Source of the DNA: Streptomyces sp. IMTB 2501 | GTDB taxonomy: Bacteria; Actinomycetota; Actinomycetes; Streptomycetales; Streptomycetaceae | DNA: 64,000 nucleotides | Assembly: GCF_001953885.1 (NCBI RefSeq) | Contig: NZ_MQUS01000033.1 | Location: 29,369 to 93,368 of the forward strand | Direction: 5' to 3' | Part shown: one piece after another, positions 50,599 to 57,501 of the stretch | Position numbering within the stretch: the first letter of the stretch is position 1 | Layout: every line of letters begins with the position of its first letter | Translations under genes and position numbers: made by a program | Notes under the pieces: model-generated | What the model was told of the DNA's origin: nothing | Databases searched by the model: none | What the model saw: only the letters and a program-made list of their open reading frames with translations

Positions 50599-51774
50599 GT
50601 GACGGAGACGGAGTACGGCCGGCGGCGCCGGCTGCTGCGCCCGCGCGGCCGGAACGTCGCCTGGGTGCCTCCCCTGCTGCTGCTCGTCGTCATCGTGCTG
50701 CTGGACCTCAACACCACCGAACGGTTCCGCATCATCACCTGGATCGTGCTGGTCCCGGGCAGTGCCGCCGCGATCTGCGGGGTGTGGACGACGGCCGTCT
50801 TCGCCGTGCTGGCGGTGGTGACGTACATCGGCGTCGACAGCGCCTGGCCGGGCCAGTACCAGGCCGGCCTCGGCGACTTCGTGCTGGTCGCGCTGGGCGG
50901 CCTGATGGCCACGGTCGCCTCCGGCGTGCGTGTGCGCAAGGAGCAGCGGGCCCTGCACATCCAGGACATCGCCGAGACCACGCGCCGTACCGTGCTGCGC
51001 CCGCTGCCGCCGCACTGGGCCGGTCTGGAACAGGCCGGGGTGTATCTGGCGGCCGATGTCGAGGCCCGGGTCGGCGGCGACTTCTACGACATCCAGCCCG
51101 GCCCGCACGGCACGCGCGTCCTCGTCGGCGACGTCCAGGGCAAGGGCCTCGGCGCGGTGGAGACCGCCGCCGCGCTGCTCGGCACCTTCCGGGAGGCCGG
51201 CTACCACGAGAAGGACCTCGCGACCGTCGCCGAACGCCTGGAGATCCGGATGCTGCGGCACCGCTCGCACACCACCGCGCTCGGCCGCGCCGACGGCGAC
51301 CGGTTCGCCACCGCCGTGCTGATCGCCTTTCCCGAGGACGCCCTGGACACCATCGAGATCGTCAACTTCGGACACGAGGCGCCGCTCGCCGTCGGCTCGC
51401 GCGGGGTCCGCGAGCTGCCCAGCGGCGACGGGGTGCCGCTCGGCCTCGCCGACCTCGTGGGCGGTGTGCCGCCCGTGCGCCGGGTGCCGCTCGCCGCCGA
51501 CGAGACGCTGCTGCTGGTCACCGACGGCGTGACCGAGGCCCGTGACCGCACGGGCGCCTTCTATCCGCTGGCCCGGGAAATCGCCCCCGCGGGCGCCGGC
51601 TCGACCGGTGCCGAACCGGGTGGCACCGGGCCCGGGGCACTGGTCCGGCGGGTGCGGGACGGGGTTCTGCGGCACAGCGGTGGCCGACTGGGCGACGACA
51701 CCACGGCGTTCGCCGTGCGGCGGATCAGGGCAGTGGAGGGCGAAGAGCGCGAAGGGGGACGATTGCGCTCCTGA
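50599..51774 (+). CDS. Membrane-bound SpoIIE/PPM-family Ser/Thr phosphatase
   Basis: 391 residues from GTG 50599, chosen for GGAG at 50584-50587. Two to three N-terminal membrane segments (VPPLLLLVVIVLLDLNTT, ITWIVLVPGSAAAICGVWTT, VFAVLAVVTYIGVDSAW) lead to a PP2C domain (~160-385) with ARVGGDFYDIQPGPHGTRVL, VGDVQGKGLGAVETAAALLG, ETLLLVTDGVTEARDRTGAF and GGRLGDDTTAFAVRR. These carry the metal-binding Asp residues. It probably regulates an anti-anti-sigma partner in response to an envelope signal. It ends at a short 18-bp tandem duplication. Confidence 0.9.
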   Translation: MTETEYGRRRRLLRPRGRNVAWVPPLLLLVVIVLLDLNTTERFRIITWIVLVPGSAAAICGVWTTAVFAVLAVVTYIGVDSAWPGQYQAGLGDFVLVALGGLMATVASGVRVRKEQRALHIQDIAETTRRTVLRPLPPHWAGLEQAGVYLAADVEARVGGDFYDIQPGPHGTRVLVGDVQGKGLGAVETAAALLGTFREAGYHEKDLATVAERLEIRMLRHRSHTTALGRADGDRFATAVLIAFPEDALDTIEIVNFGHEAPLAVGSRGVRELPSGDGVPLGLADLVGGVPPVRRVPLAADETLLLVTDGVTEARDRTGAFYPLAREIAPAGAGSTGAEPGGTGPGALVRRVRDGVLRHSGGRLGDDTTAFAVRRIRAVEGEEREGGRLRS

Positions 51775-51796
51775 GGCCGATTGCGGTCCTGAGGCG
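51761..51796. repeat. 18-bp tandem duplication at the phosphatase gene end
   Basis: Two near-identical 18-bp units (GATTGCG-C/G-TCCTGAGGC-C/G) in tandem. The first contains the stop codon of the phosphatase gene. Confidence 0.75.
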
Positions 51797-51864
51797 CGGG
51801 TTTGCAGCCGCAGCGGTTACGGTGCTGGCTGGAAGGCGGAACAGGGTCGACAGGGGGAGGGACG

Positions 51865-52983
51865 ATGCCCGGAACCGTGCTGCTGCTCGCTGCCGCGCCG
51901 CTCGGCCGGGGGCGGCTGGTGGACGCGGCGGGTGTGCTGCCGGTACTGGCCGCCGTCGCCCCCGCCGTGCTGTCCGGCACCGACACCGCGAACGTGGTCG
52001 AACTCGTCGATCCGCTGGAGCCGCAGGCCGTGCTGACCCGGCTGCGGGCCGCGGCGGCGGCGCCCGCGCCGCTCACCGTGTACATCGCCGGACAGCTGCA
52101 GCTGGACCGCCGGCAACGGCTGCCGCACCTCGCGCTGGCGCGCACCACACCGGCGACCGTGCGTTATACGGCGCTGCCGTGGCACTGGATCCGGGAGGAG
52201 CTGCGGTTGCGCTCCGCCGGGGACACGGCGCTGGTCCTGGACCTGCACGCGGATGCGGAGACTTGGCAGTACGTTGCCGAGCGGGGGCTGGACTGCGGTC
52301 CCAACGCCGCCGTGTACGGTCGCGTCGCACCGGCGGTCGGGCGGCGGGGCCTGGCCGAGCCGGCGTATATGAAGGCCGTGGCCACGTTGTTGAGGAGCGG
52401 GCACCGGCCGGCTCTCGCGCGGTTGCACGAGCAGGCGTTGGCTCGGGTCGTCGATTCGAGTGCGGGCCGGAGCATGGTGCTGGCCATACCCGGGGGCTCC
52501 GCCCCCAGACCCCTGTTTGCCCACCCGCCCGGCATCGCACAGGACCCGCACGCCACCGAGCACGACCCCCACGCCGCCATCAGCAGCGCCGTTCAGCACG
52601 GTCGGCACGCCGATGCCGACGCGCTCGCCGCCGAGCGTGAGCGACTGGCCGTGACCGCCTGCGGCCCCGCCTCCGACGATGCCCTGCACTGGGCCGAAGT
52701 CCGGGCCGATCTCGCGATGTTCGCGGGGGACGCGGTGCGCAGCTGCCGGGCCTGGCTGGCTGTGGCCGGGGTGCGGCTGGCGGCCGGGCAGGCCGTGGAC
52801 TCGGCCGCCGTGGAGGCGGCCGTGGATCGGGCCCACCATCAGTGGGGGCAGATCAAGGACCCGGCCCAGGCTCGTGAACTCGGGTCCGCGCTCGCCGAGT
52901 TGAGGCTGCGGGTGCCGGGCCGCCGAAGCGGTGCGCTGGAGAACGTCCAGCAGCATCTGCGTCAGCTTCAGGCGGCGCCGTAA
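51865..52983 (+). CDS. Conserved-type hypothetical protein
   Basis: 372 residues from ATG 51865 with GGGGAGGG at 51854-51861. The N-terminal ~90 residues alternate strands and helices, with APLTVYIAGQLQLDRRQRLP. The middle holds DTALVLDLHADAETWQYVAE. The C-terminal ~130 residues are helical (HADADALAAERERLAVTACG, DALHWAEVRADLAMFAGDAV), TPR-like in character. No enzyme motif is seen. A dispersed hairpin (52492-52506) is embedded in frame and encodes part of IPGGSAPRPLF. Function unknown; position next to a phosphatase may be coincidental. Confidence 0.65.
   Translation: MPGTVLLLAAAPLGRGRLVDAAGVLPVLAAVAPAVLSGTDTANVVELVDPLEPQAVLTRLRAAAAAPAPLTVYIAGQLQLDRRQRLPHLALARTTPATVRYTALPWHWIREELRLRSAGDTALVLDLHADAETWQYVAERGLDCGPNAAVYGRVAPAVGRRGLAEPAYMKAVATLLRSGHRPALARLHEQALARVVDSSAGRSMVLAIPGGSAPRPLFAHPPGIAQDPHATEHDPHAAISSAVQHGRHADADALAAERERLAVTACGPASDDALHWAEVRADLAMFAGDAVRSCRAWLAVAGVRLAAGQAVDSAAVEAAVDRAHHQWGQIKDPAQARELGSALAELRLRVPGRRSGALENVQQHLRQLQAAP
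52492..52506. repeat. GGGGGC-TCC-GCCCCC hairpin inside a coding region
   Basis: A 6-bp perfect inverted repeat with a 3-base loop, followed by AGACCCC. This is the core of a hairpin I recall as frequent between Streptomyces genes; here it sits in frame within a gene. Confidence 0.6.
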
Positions 52984-53002
52984 TCACTCGCCGGTCACTC
53001 GC

Positions 53003-54247
53003 TCAGGCCGGCGACAGCATGGCCAGCGCCCCGGAGACGAGGGTGCGGACGCCCGGGGTGACCGTGGACAGGTCGGGGGCGAAGTGCGGGCTGTGGTTGC
53101 TCGGTACGGCCGCGAACTTCTCGGGGAGGGTGTCGCCGGGGGCCCGGTCCCACACCTCGGCGGGCGTGGTCGTGACGAACCAGTACGAGTACGGGATGGA
53201 GCTGTCCAGCGCCAGCTCGGGGAAGTCCTCGCTGCCCATCGCCGGGCCCGGGTCGAACACCGTGCCCGCGCCGAAGACCTCCCCGTGCACGGCGGCGACC
53301 ATGGCGTCGGTGGCCGCGTCGTTCACGGTCATCGGGAAGGTGCTGCCGATGGTCACCTCCGGCTCGCGCGGGCAGCCGGCGGCCAGGCACTCGCCGTGCG
53401 CGATGCGCCGGATCGCGGCCAGCATCCGCTGCCGCACCTCCTCGGACTGGCTGCGCAGGTTCAGCGAGATGCGGGCCTCGGACGGGATGATGTTGTGCCG
53501 GGTGCCGGCCTCGATGCGGCCCACGGTCAGCACGGCGGACTCGCCGGCGGCGAGCTCCCGGGAGACCACGGTCTGCAGCCGGGTGACCAGGTAGGCGGCG
53601 GTCACCACCGGGTCCACGGTCGCCTCCGGCCGGGAGCCGTGGCCGCCACGGCCGTGTACGACGATGTCGACGTCCGTCGACGCCGACATGATCAGACCCG
53701 GTGCGTGCGGGTACAGGCCCGCGAGGCCGGGAGCCGCGTGCTGGCCGAGCAGGACGTCCGGGCGGCCGAAGCGCTCGTACAGCCCGTCCGCGACCATCCG
53801 CACCGCGCCCTGTCCGGTCTCCTCGGCCGGCTGGCCCACCACCAGCAGGGTGCCCCGCCAGGTCTCCCGCCCGGCGGCCAGCGCCGCGGCGGCTCCGGTC
53901 AGCCAGGTGACGTGCAGATCGTGCCCGCAGGCGTGCATCACGCCGTCCGCCTGCGAGGCGTACGGCAGCCCGGTCTCCTCCAGTACCGGCAGCGCGTCCA
54001 TGTCGGCGCGCAGCAGCACGGTCGGCCCGTCCCCGTTGCGCAGCCGGCCCACGACACCGGTGCCGCCGACACCCTCGGCGGTCTCGAACCCGGCATCCTT
54101 CAGCCGGCCGGCCAGCGTGCCGGCCGTGCGGTGCTCGCACAGGGACAGCTCGGGGTGGCGGTGCAGGTCACGGTAGAGGTCCTCCAGGTCCGTCACCGGG
54201 AGGTCGGCGGTCAGGTCCAGTGCGGTGCGCGCGGCGTCGGAGGTCAC
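53003..54247 (-). CDS. M20-family amidohydrolase (aminoacylase/carboxypeptidase type)
   Basis: 414 residues from GTG 54247. Metal and catalytic motifs: HRHPELSLCEHRTAGTLAGR, VLLRADMDALPVLEETGLPY, GVMHACGHDLHVTWLTGAAA and QPAEETGQGAVRMVADGLYE, with the late AMGSEDFPELALDSSIPYSY. The lid domain carries GGHGSRPEATVDPVVTAAYL. Such enzymes hydrolyse N-acyl-amino acids or indole/hippurate-like amides and are cytosolic. It is divergent from the WD40 remnant, suggesting that remnant's DNA was inserted upstream of its promoter. Confidence 0.9.
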   Translation of the reverse strand: MTSDAARTALDLTADLPVTDLEDLYRDLHRHPELSLCEHRTAGTLAGRLKDAGFETAEGVGGTGVVGRLRNGDGPTVLLRADMDALPVLEETGLPYASQADGVMHACGHDLHVTWLTGAAAALAAGRETWRGTLLVVGQPAEETGQGAVRMVADGLYERFGRPDVLLGQHAAPGLAGLYPHAPGLIMSASTDVDIVVHGRGGHGSRPEATVDPVVTAAYLVTRLQTVVSRELAAGESAVLTVGRIEAGTRHNIIPSEARISLNLRSQSEEVRQRMLAAIRRIAHGECLAAGCPREPEVTIGSTFPMTVNDAATDAMVAAVHGEVFGAGTVFDPGPAMGSEDFPELALDSSIPYSYWFVTTTPAEVWDRAPGDTLPEKFAAVPSNHSPHFAPDLSTVTPGVRTLVSGALAMLSPA

Positions 54248-54299
54248 GAAACGCAAGCGTAGGCCGCCGGCGGGGGCAGGGGGAGTGTCCCGCCGGCCT

Positions 54300-54558
54300 T
54301 GGTGGGTGGAGCTCGCGGCCCGTCTGGGTCGGCGGACCACGCCCGGCGACGGTGTCGAGTCCCTGGCCTTCTCCCCCGACGGCACGACCCTGTACGCGGG
54401 CGGGCCGCACGTCCCGCTCCAGCGGTACGTCGTCGATCCCGGGCGGGCGATCGAGCGGGTCTGCGCCCGCGCGGGCACCGAACTGACGCGGGAGCAGTGG
54501 CGGACGTAGGTGCCGGACGCGCCCTATCGGCGGATCTGCGCGGTCAGCCGGGGGGTGA
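54300..54558 (+). pseudogene. Remnant of a WD40-repeat protein gene
   Basis: One frame reads ELAARLGRRTTPGDGVESLA, then FSPDGTTLYAGGPHVPLQRY and RVCARAGTELTREQWRT, followed by TAG at 54507-54509. In frame beyond the stop it goes on VPDAPYRRIC, which is how such C-termini normally end (...REQWRxYVPDxPYRxxC). A single-base change to a stop codon and loss of all upstream repeats explain the fragment. Confidence 0.65.
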
Positions 54559-54656
54559 TCCGGCGCGCCAGCGGTACCAGCCGGGCGGCGTTCTCGGTCC
54601 CGGCGGCTTCCGCGAGTCCGTCCCCCGGGCCCGATCAATGGCCCGACACGCATCTG

Positions 54657-54836
54657 TCAGCGGTGGGGCGTCGGGTCCGCCGATGTGATGTGTGCGGCCG
54701 CGGGCGCGGGCGCCGCGTGGGCCGGGCCCGCGTTCGCCGCCGTGATCAGTGCGGCCACGGCCACCACCGCTGCGGCGACGCCACGGACGTACTTGGTGTT
54801 CTGCCGTTCGTGGGGTGCGGATGTACGTCCGGGCAC
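54657..54836 (-). CDS. Small secreted peptide, divergent partner of the XRE-TPR regulator
   Basis: 59 residues from GTG 54836, with GAGG five bases upstream; longer in-frame starts exist but would overlap the operator region. The sequence is a clear Sec precursor: TKYVR, then GVAAAVVAVAALITAANA, then the cleavage-like GPAHA-APAP. The predicted exported part is only ~18 residues (starting APAPAAAHITSADPTP). It lies 112 bases from, and points away from, the regulator gene at 54949. That layout is typical of peptide pheromone/RRNPP regulator pairs in Firmicutes, so a signalling role is possible but unproven. Confidence 0.55.
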   Translation of the reverse strand: MPGRTSAPHERQNTKYVRGVAAAVVAVAALITAANAGPAHAAPAPAAAHITSADPTPHR

Positions 54837-54863
54837 GGCGACCTCGCAACACAACAGCGACCT

Positions 54864-54879
54864 ATTAAGCAGACTTAAT
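54864..54879. promoter_or_regulatory. Inverted repeat ATTAAG-CAGA-CTTAAT between peptide and regulator genes
   Basis: A perfect 6-bp AT-rich inverted repeat with a 4-base spacer, conspicuous in this GC-rich DNA. It is followed 8 bases later by another TTTAA half site. A likely operator for the adjacent XRE regulator. Confidence 0.6.
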
Positions 54880-54948
54880 CCGCCGTTTAACCTAGAGGCT
54901 GAAGGATCCAACGGCAAGGGGCACCAGGGGAGTTAGGGGTACCAGCGG

Positions 54949-56292
54949 ATGCGGGAGCGGGACGATCCAGCGGTGATCGGTCGGCGCGTACAGCAATTGC
55001 GCACCCAACGTGGGATGACGCAACGGCAGCTGGCGGAGCCCGCCTACACACCCGCCTACATCTCCACCCTGGAAGCGGGCCGGGTGCGGGCCTCCGACGA
55101 GGCGCTCCGGCACATCGCCGGCCGGCTCGGCGTGGCCTACGAGGAGCTGGCCGTCGGCCGGCCCGCCCACCTCGCCACCGATCTGCGGTTCCGGCTCACC
55201 GAGGCGCAGCGGGTGCTCGCCGACGGCAGGGCCGAGGAGGCCGCCGTCCAGTACGAGGAGCTGCTCGCGGAGGCCGAGACCCATCGGCTCGACCGCGTGC
55301 AGGCCGATGCCCTGCTCGGTCTCGGTGAATGCGCCCTGGAGACCGGGGAGCTGGCGCGGGCCCGGCGGTTCTTCGAGCGCGCCGAGGCACACCTCGCGGA
55401 GGACTCCCTCCCGGTGCGCGTACCGGCCGTCCGCGGCCGCGCCGTCTCGCACTACCTCGCCGGGGAGCTCCGGTACGCCGTCTACCTCCTGGAGTCCACC
55501 CTGGACGAGCTGAACCGGGGCGGGCTGCACGATCCCGACGCCCTGCTTCTGCTCTACGCCAGCGTCATCGGCCCGTACATGGACATGGGCGCGCACGCCC
55601 GTGCCGCCCAGGCCGCCGAGTTCGCGCTCGCGCTCGCGCCGCAGGCCGGCGACCCCGCGCTGATCGCCCGGATGCACCGCTCGGTGGCCCGCACCCTGAT
55701 CGCCGAGGGCCGGGTCGCCGAGGCGGACGCCTCCCTCGTCAAGGCGGCCGAGCTCTACCGCCAGCTGCAACTGCGCACCGAGCTGGCCAACTGCCACTGG
55801 ATGCGCGGGTACGTCTGTGCGCAGAACGGCGCACTGGGGCGTGCCGAGGCGGAGCTGCGGCAGGCGTACGCGATGCTCTCGGAGTCCCGGGCCGCCCTGT
55901 ACCGCAGCCAGGCCGCCGTGGAACTCGCGGATGTGCTGCACCGCCGGGGCAAGTCGGAGGAGGCCGCCGTACTCCTGGAGGGCGTCCTCGGTGACTTCTC
56001 CTCCGAGCGCGGCGCGGTGCACGCCGCCGCGGCCCACCGCCTTCTCGGCATCATCGCCGAGGACGCCCGGGACACCGAGGCCGCCGAGGAGCACTACGTC
56101 CGCGCGCTCAGCCTGCTGGAACGCGCGGGCGCCGCCGGCGACCTGGCCGATCTGTGCCGGCTCCTCGGCGACCTGCTGCGCCGCACGGGCCGGATCGACG
56201 CGGCCCTGGACGCCTACCGCACCGGCCTCGGCCACCGCACGACACCGGGCACCACCACCCTGGGCCCGGCCCCCGCCCAGCCACCCCTGTGA
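54949..56292 (+). CDS. XRE-family HTH regulator with TPR domain
   Basis: 447 residues. The N-terminal XRE helix-turn-helix (~10-65) reads IGRRVQQLRTQRGMTQRQLA and AYISTLEAGRVRASDEALRH. From ~75 to 430 it is built of about eight to nine TPR helical pairs (EEAAVQYEELLAEAETHRLD, ALLGLGECALETGELARARR, ARTLIAEGRVAEADASLVKA and similar). This is the architecture of the RRNPP peptide-sensing regulators and of related Streptomyces regulators. The divergent short secreted-peptide gene and the intergenic operator support a sensory pair. Start ATG 54949 has only a weak ribosome-binding site. The length is complete. Confidence 0.88.
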   Translation: MRERDDPAVIGRRVQQLRTQRGMTQRQLAEPAYTPAYISTLEAGRVRASDEALRHIAGRLGVAYEELAVGRPAHLATDLRFRLTEAQRVLADGRAEEAAVQYEELLAEAETHRLDRVQADALLGLGECALETGELARARRFFERAEAHLAEDSLPVRVPAVRGRAVSHYLAGELRYAVYLLESTLDELNRGGLHDPDALLLLYASVIGPYMDMGAHARAAQAAEFALALAPQAGDPALIARMHRSVARTLIAEGRVAEADASLVKAAELYRQLQLRTELANCHWMRGYVCAQNGALGRAEAELRQAYAMLSESRAALYRSQAAVELADVLHRRGKSEEAAVLLEGVLGDFSSERGAVHAAAAHRLLGIIAEDARDTEAAEEHYVRALSLLERAGAAGDLADLCRLLGDLLRRTGRIDAALDAYRTGLGHRTTPGTTTLGPAPAQPPL

Positions 56293-56310
56293 GCCACAGG
56301 TCGTAGGCGG

Positions 56311-57111
56311 TCAGACCTGCGCCCGGCCCTGTCTGCGGACGTCCGCCAGGCGCAGGGCGCCGTCCTGGACGGCGGCCTGGGTCGTGTTGTTCGCCACGGC
56401 GCCCAGGCCGCCGTTGGTCAGGGCGAACGCGTCCTGGCCGACCCGGACGGCGGCCACTTCCAGGGTGAGCTGGTACTTCTCGTTGTCGGACGGCGTGGCG
56501 TCGATGCTGACGCGCAGGCCCTGGCGTGCGTCGCCGACCTGCGGGAGCGGGGCGTCGGTGACCTTGATGTCCTCCACGGTCCCGGTCCCCGTGGTGGCCG
56601 TGAACCGGGCGCACCGGTCCGGCATCGTCTTCAGCCAGGACAGCGCCGCGTCGACGTCGGAGGGGCGGCGGGCGGCGATCTGGTAGCGCAGCTGGGCGTT
56701 GTTGTCGTCGTCGTCCAGAGCGATCACGGCGCGGGCGGGGCCGCCGAGGAGTTCGTCGGTGTAGAGGGTGTCCAGCAGCCGCTGGCACTCGCCGGCCGAG
56801 GTGGTCGCCTTCAGCAGCCCGTCCCGCCAGTGGGCCGCGCCCCCCGTCGCCGTCCAGGGGGCGCCGAGGTCGGTCTGGGTGAGCAGCGCGGCCTGTGCCT
56901 GCGCGTCGGTGAGGGTGGAACCGTCGGGCCGCGCGGGGGCCTTCGGCGGCGGGGTCGGTCTGTCGATCGTCGGGAGGGGCTGGGGCGCGGTCGCCGGTTG
57001 CCGCAGCCCGAAGGCCGCGCAGCCGCCGGCGGTGATCAGGCCGGCGGCTATGAGGGAGAGCCGGAGGCCACGGGGGCGTATCGCGTCGGTCAACGAGGTC
57101 ATCGAGATCAC
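56311..57111 (-). CDS. Secreted/lipoprotein-like protein of unknown function
   Basis: 266 residues from GTG 57111, chosen for AGGAGG seven bases upstream (ATG 57102 is alternative). The signal region LRLSLIAAGLITAGGCAAFG contains a lipobox-like AGGC, so it is probably a lipoprotein. A Pro-rich linker (PLPTIDRPTPPPKAPARPDG) precedes a ~190-residue domain with LTQTDLGAPWTATGGAAHWR, two Cys (GECQRLL, DRCARF) and alternating strands. This resembles PknH-sensor-like or LpqN-type extracellular domains in general appearance only. Function is unassigned. Confidence 0.75.
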   Translation of the reverse strand: MISMTSLTDAIRPRGLRLSLIAAGLITAGGCAAFGLRQPATAPQPLPTIDRPTPPPKAPARPDGSTLTDAQAQAALLTQTDLGAPWTATGGAAHWRDGLLKATTSAGECQRLLDTLYTDELLGGPARAVIALDDDDNNAQLRYQIAARRPSDVDAALSWLKTMPDRCARFTATTGTGTVEDIKVTDAPLPQVGDARQGLRVSIDATPSDNEKYQLTLEVAAVRVGQDAFALTNGGLGAVANNTTQAAVQDGALRLADVRRQGRAQV

Positions 57112-57234
57112 CGAGGTGCCTCCTGGACTGCGAGCCGGTCGGGCTCCGGGGGTGGGGTGCCTGTGGGTGCCGCTGCTGGTGTTCCTGCTCTCACGGCATC
57201 ACCGCCCCGGACGGCCCACCAGCGCTCCGGGCCG

Positions 57235-57300
57235 TCCGGGTGAGTGGCCTGGGGGATCCGGGTGAGCGGGGCAGCGGATCCGGGTGAGCGGGCCGCCGGA
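57235..57300. repeat. Three tandem 22-bp repeats upstream of the thrS leader
   Basis: TCCGGGTGAG begins units at 57235, 57257 and 57279, an exact 22-bp period (two helical turns), with the second and third units most alike. They end 43 bases before the leader start codon and could be an activator-binding array. Confidence 0.7.
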
Positions 57301-57330
57301 AAATGACTCGATCCGTGGATGCGGGCTTGT

Positions 57331-57336
57331 TACAGT
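57331..57336 (+). promoter_or_regulatory. Probable -10 box of a leaderless thrS leader transcript
   Basis: TACAGT with its last base 7 nt before the A of ATG 57343, which places the likely transcription start at or next to the start codon. No good -35 is seen at normal spacing. Confidence 0.5.
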
Positions 57337-57342
57337 CGCCGT

Positions 57343-57414
57343 ATGCAGCGCGCCCAGAAGTGCCCGCCGTGCCCGCAGAGCACGACGACGCCGGACACCG
57401 TCCCGGCGCGCTGA
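57343..57414 (+). CDS. Threonine-codon leader peptide of thrS
   Basis: A 23-codon reading frame with three consecutive ACG Thr codons and a fourth Thr codon (ACC) soon after (the STTTPDT segment), plus two Cys. It is followed by a strong terminator hairpin and then thrS. This is the arrangement of ribosome-mediated attenuation: low charged tRNA-Thr would stall ribosomes on the Thr run and allow read-through. The probable promoter makes it leaderless. Too short for standard gene finders. Confidence 0.65.
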   Translation: MQRAQKCPPCPQSTTTPDTVPAR

Positions 57415-57430
57415 CACCTGACCAGCATCG

Positions 57431-57458
57431 AAGCCCCGGGGCGAGCGCCCCGGGGCTT
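57431..57458 (+). terminator. Attenuator terminator in the thrS leader
   Basis: A perfect 12-bp stem AAGCCCCGGGGC / GCCCCGGGGCTT with a 4-base loop and a following TTG, 17 bases after the leader stop and 43 bases before thrS. Confidence 0.85.
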
Positions 57459-57501
57459 TTGCGTGTCCGGGGTGTTCGCCTCTCCCGGTGAGGAGACCCC
57501 C

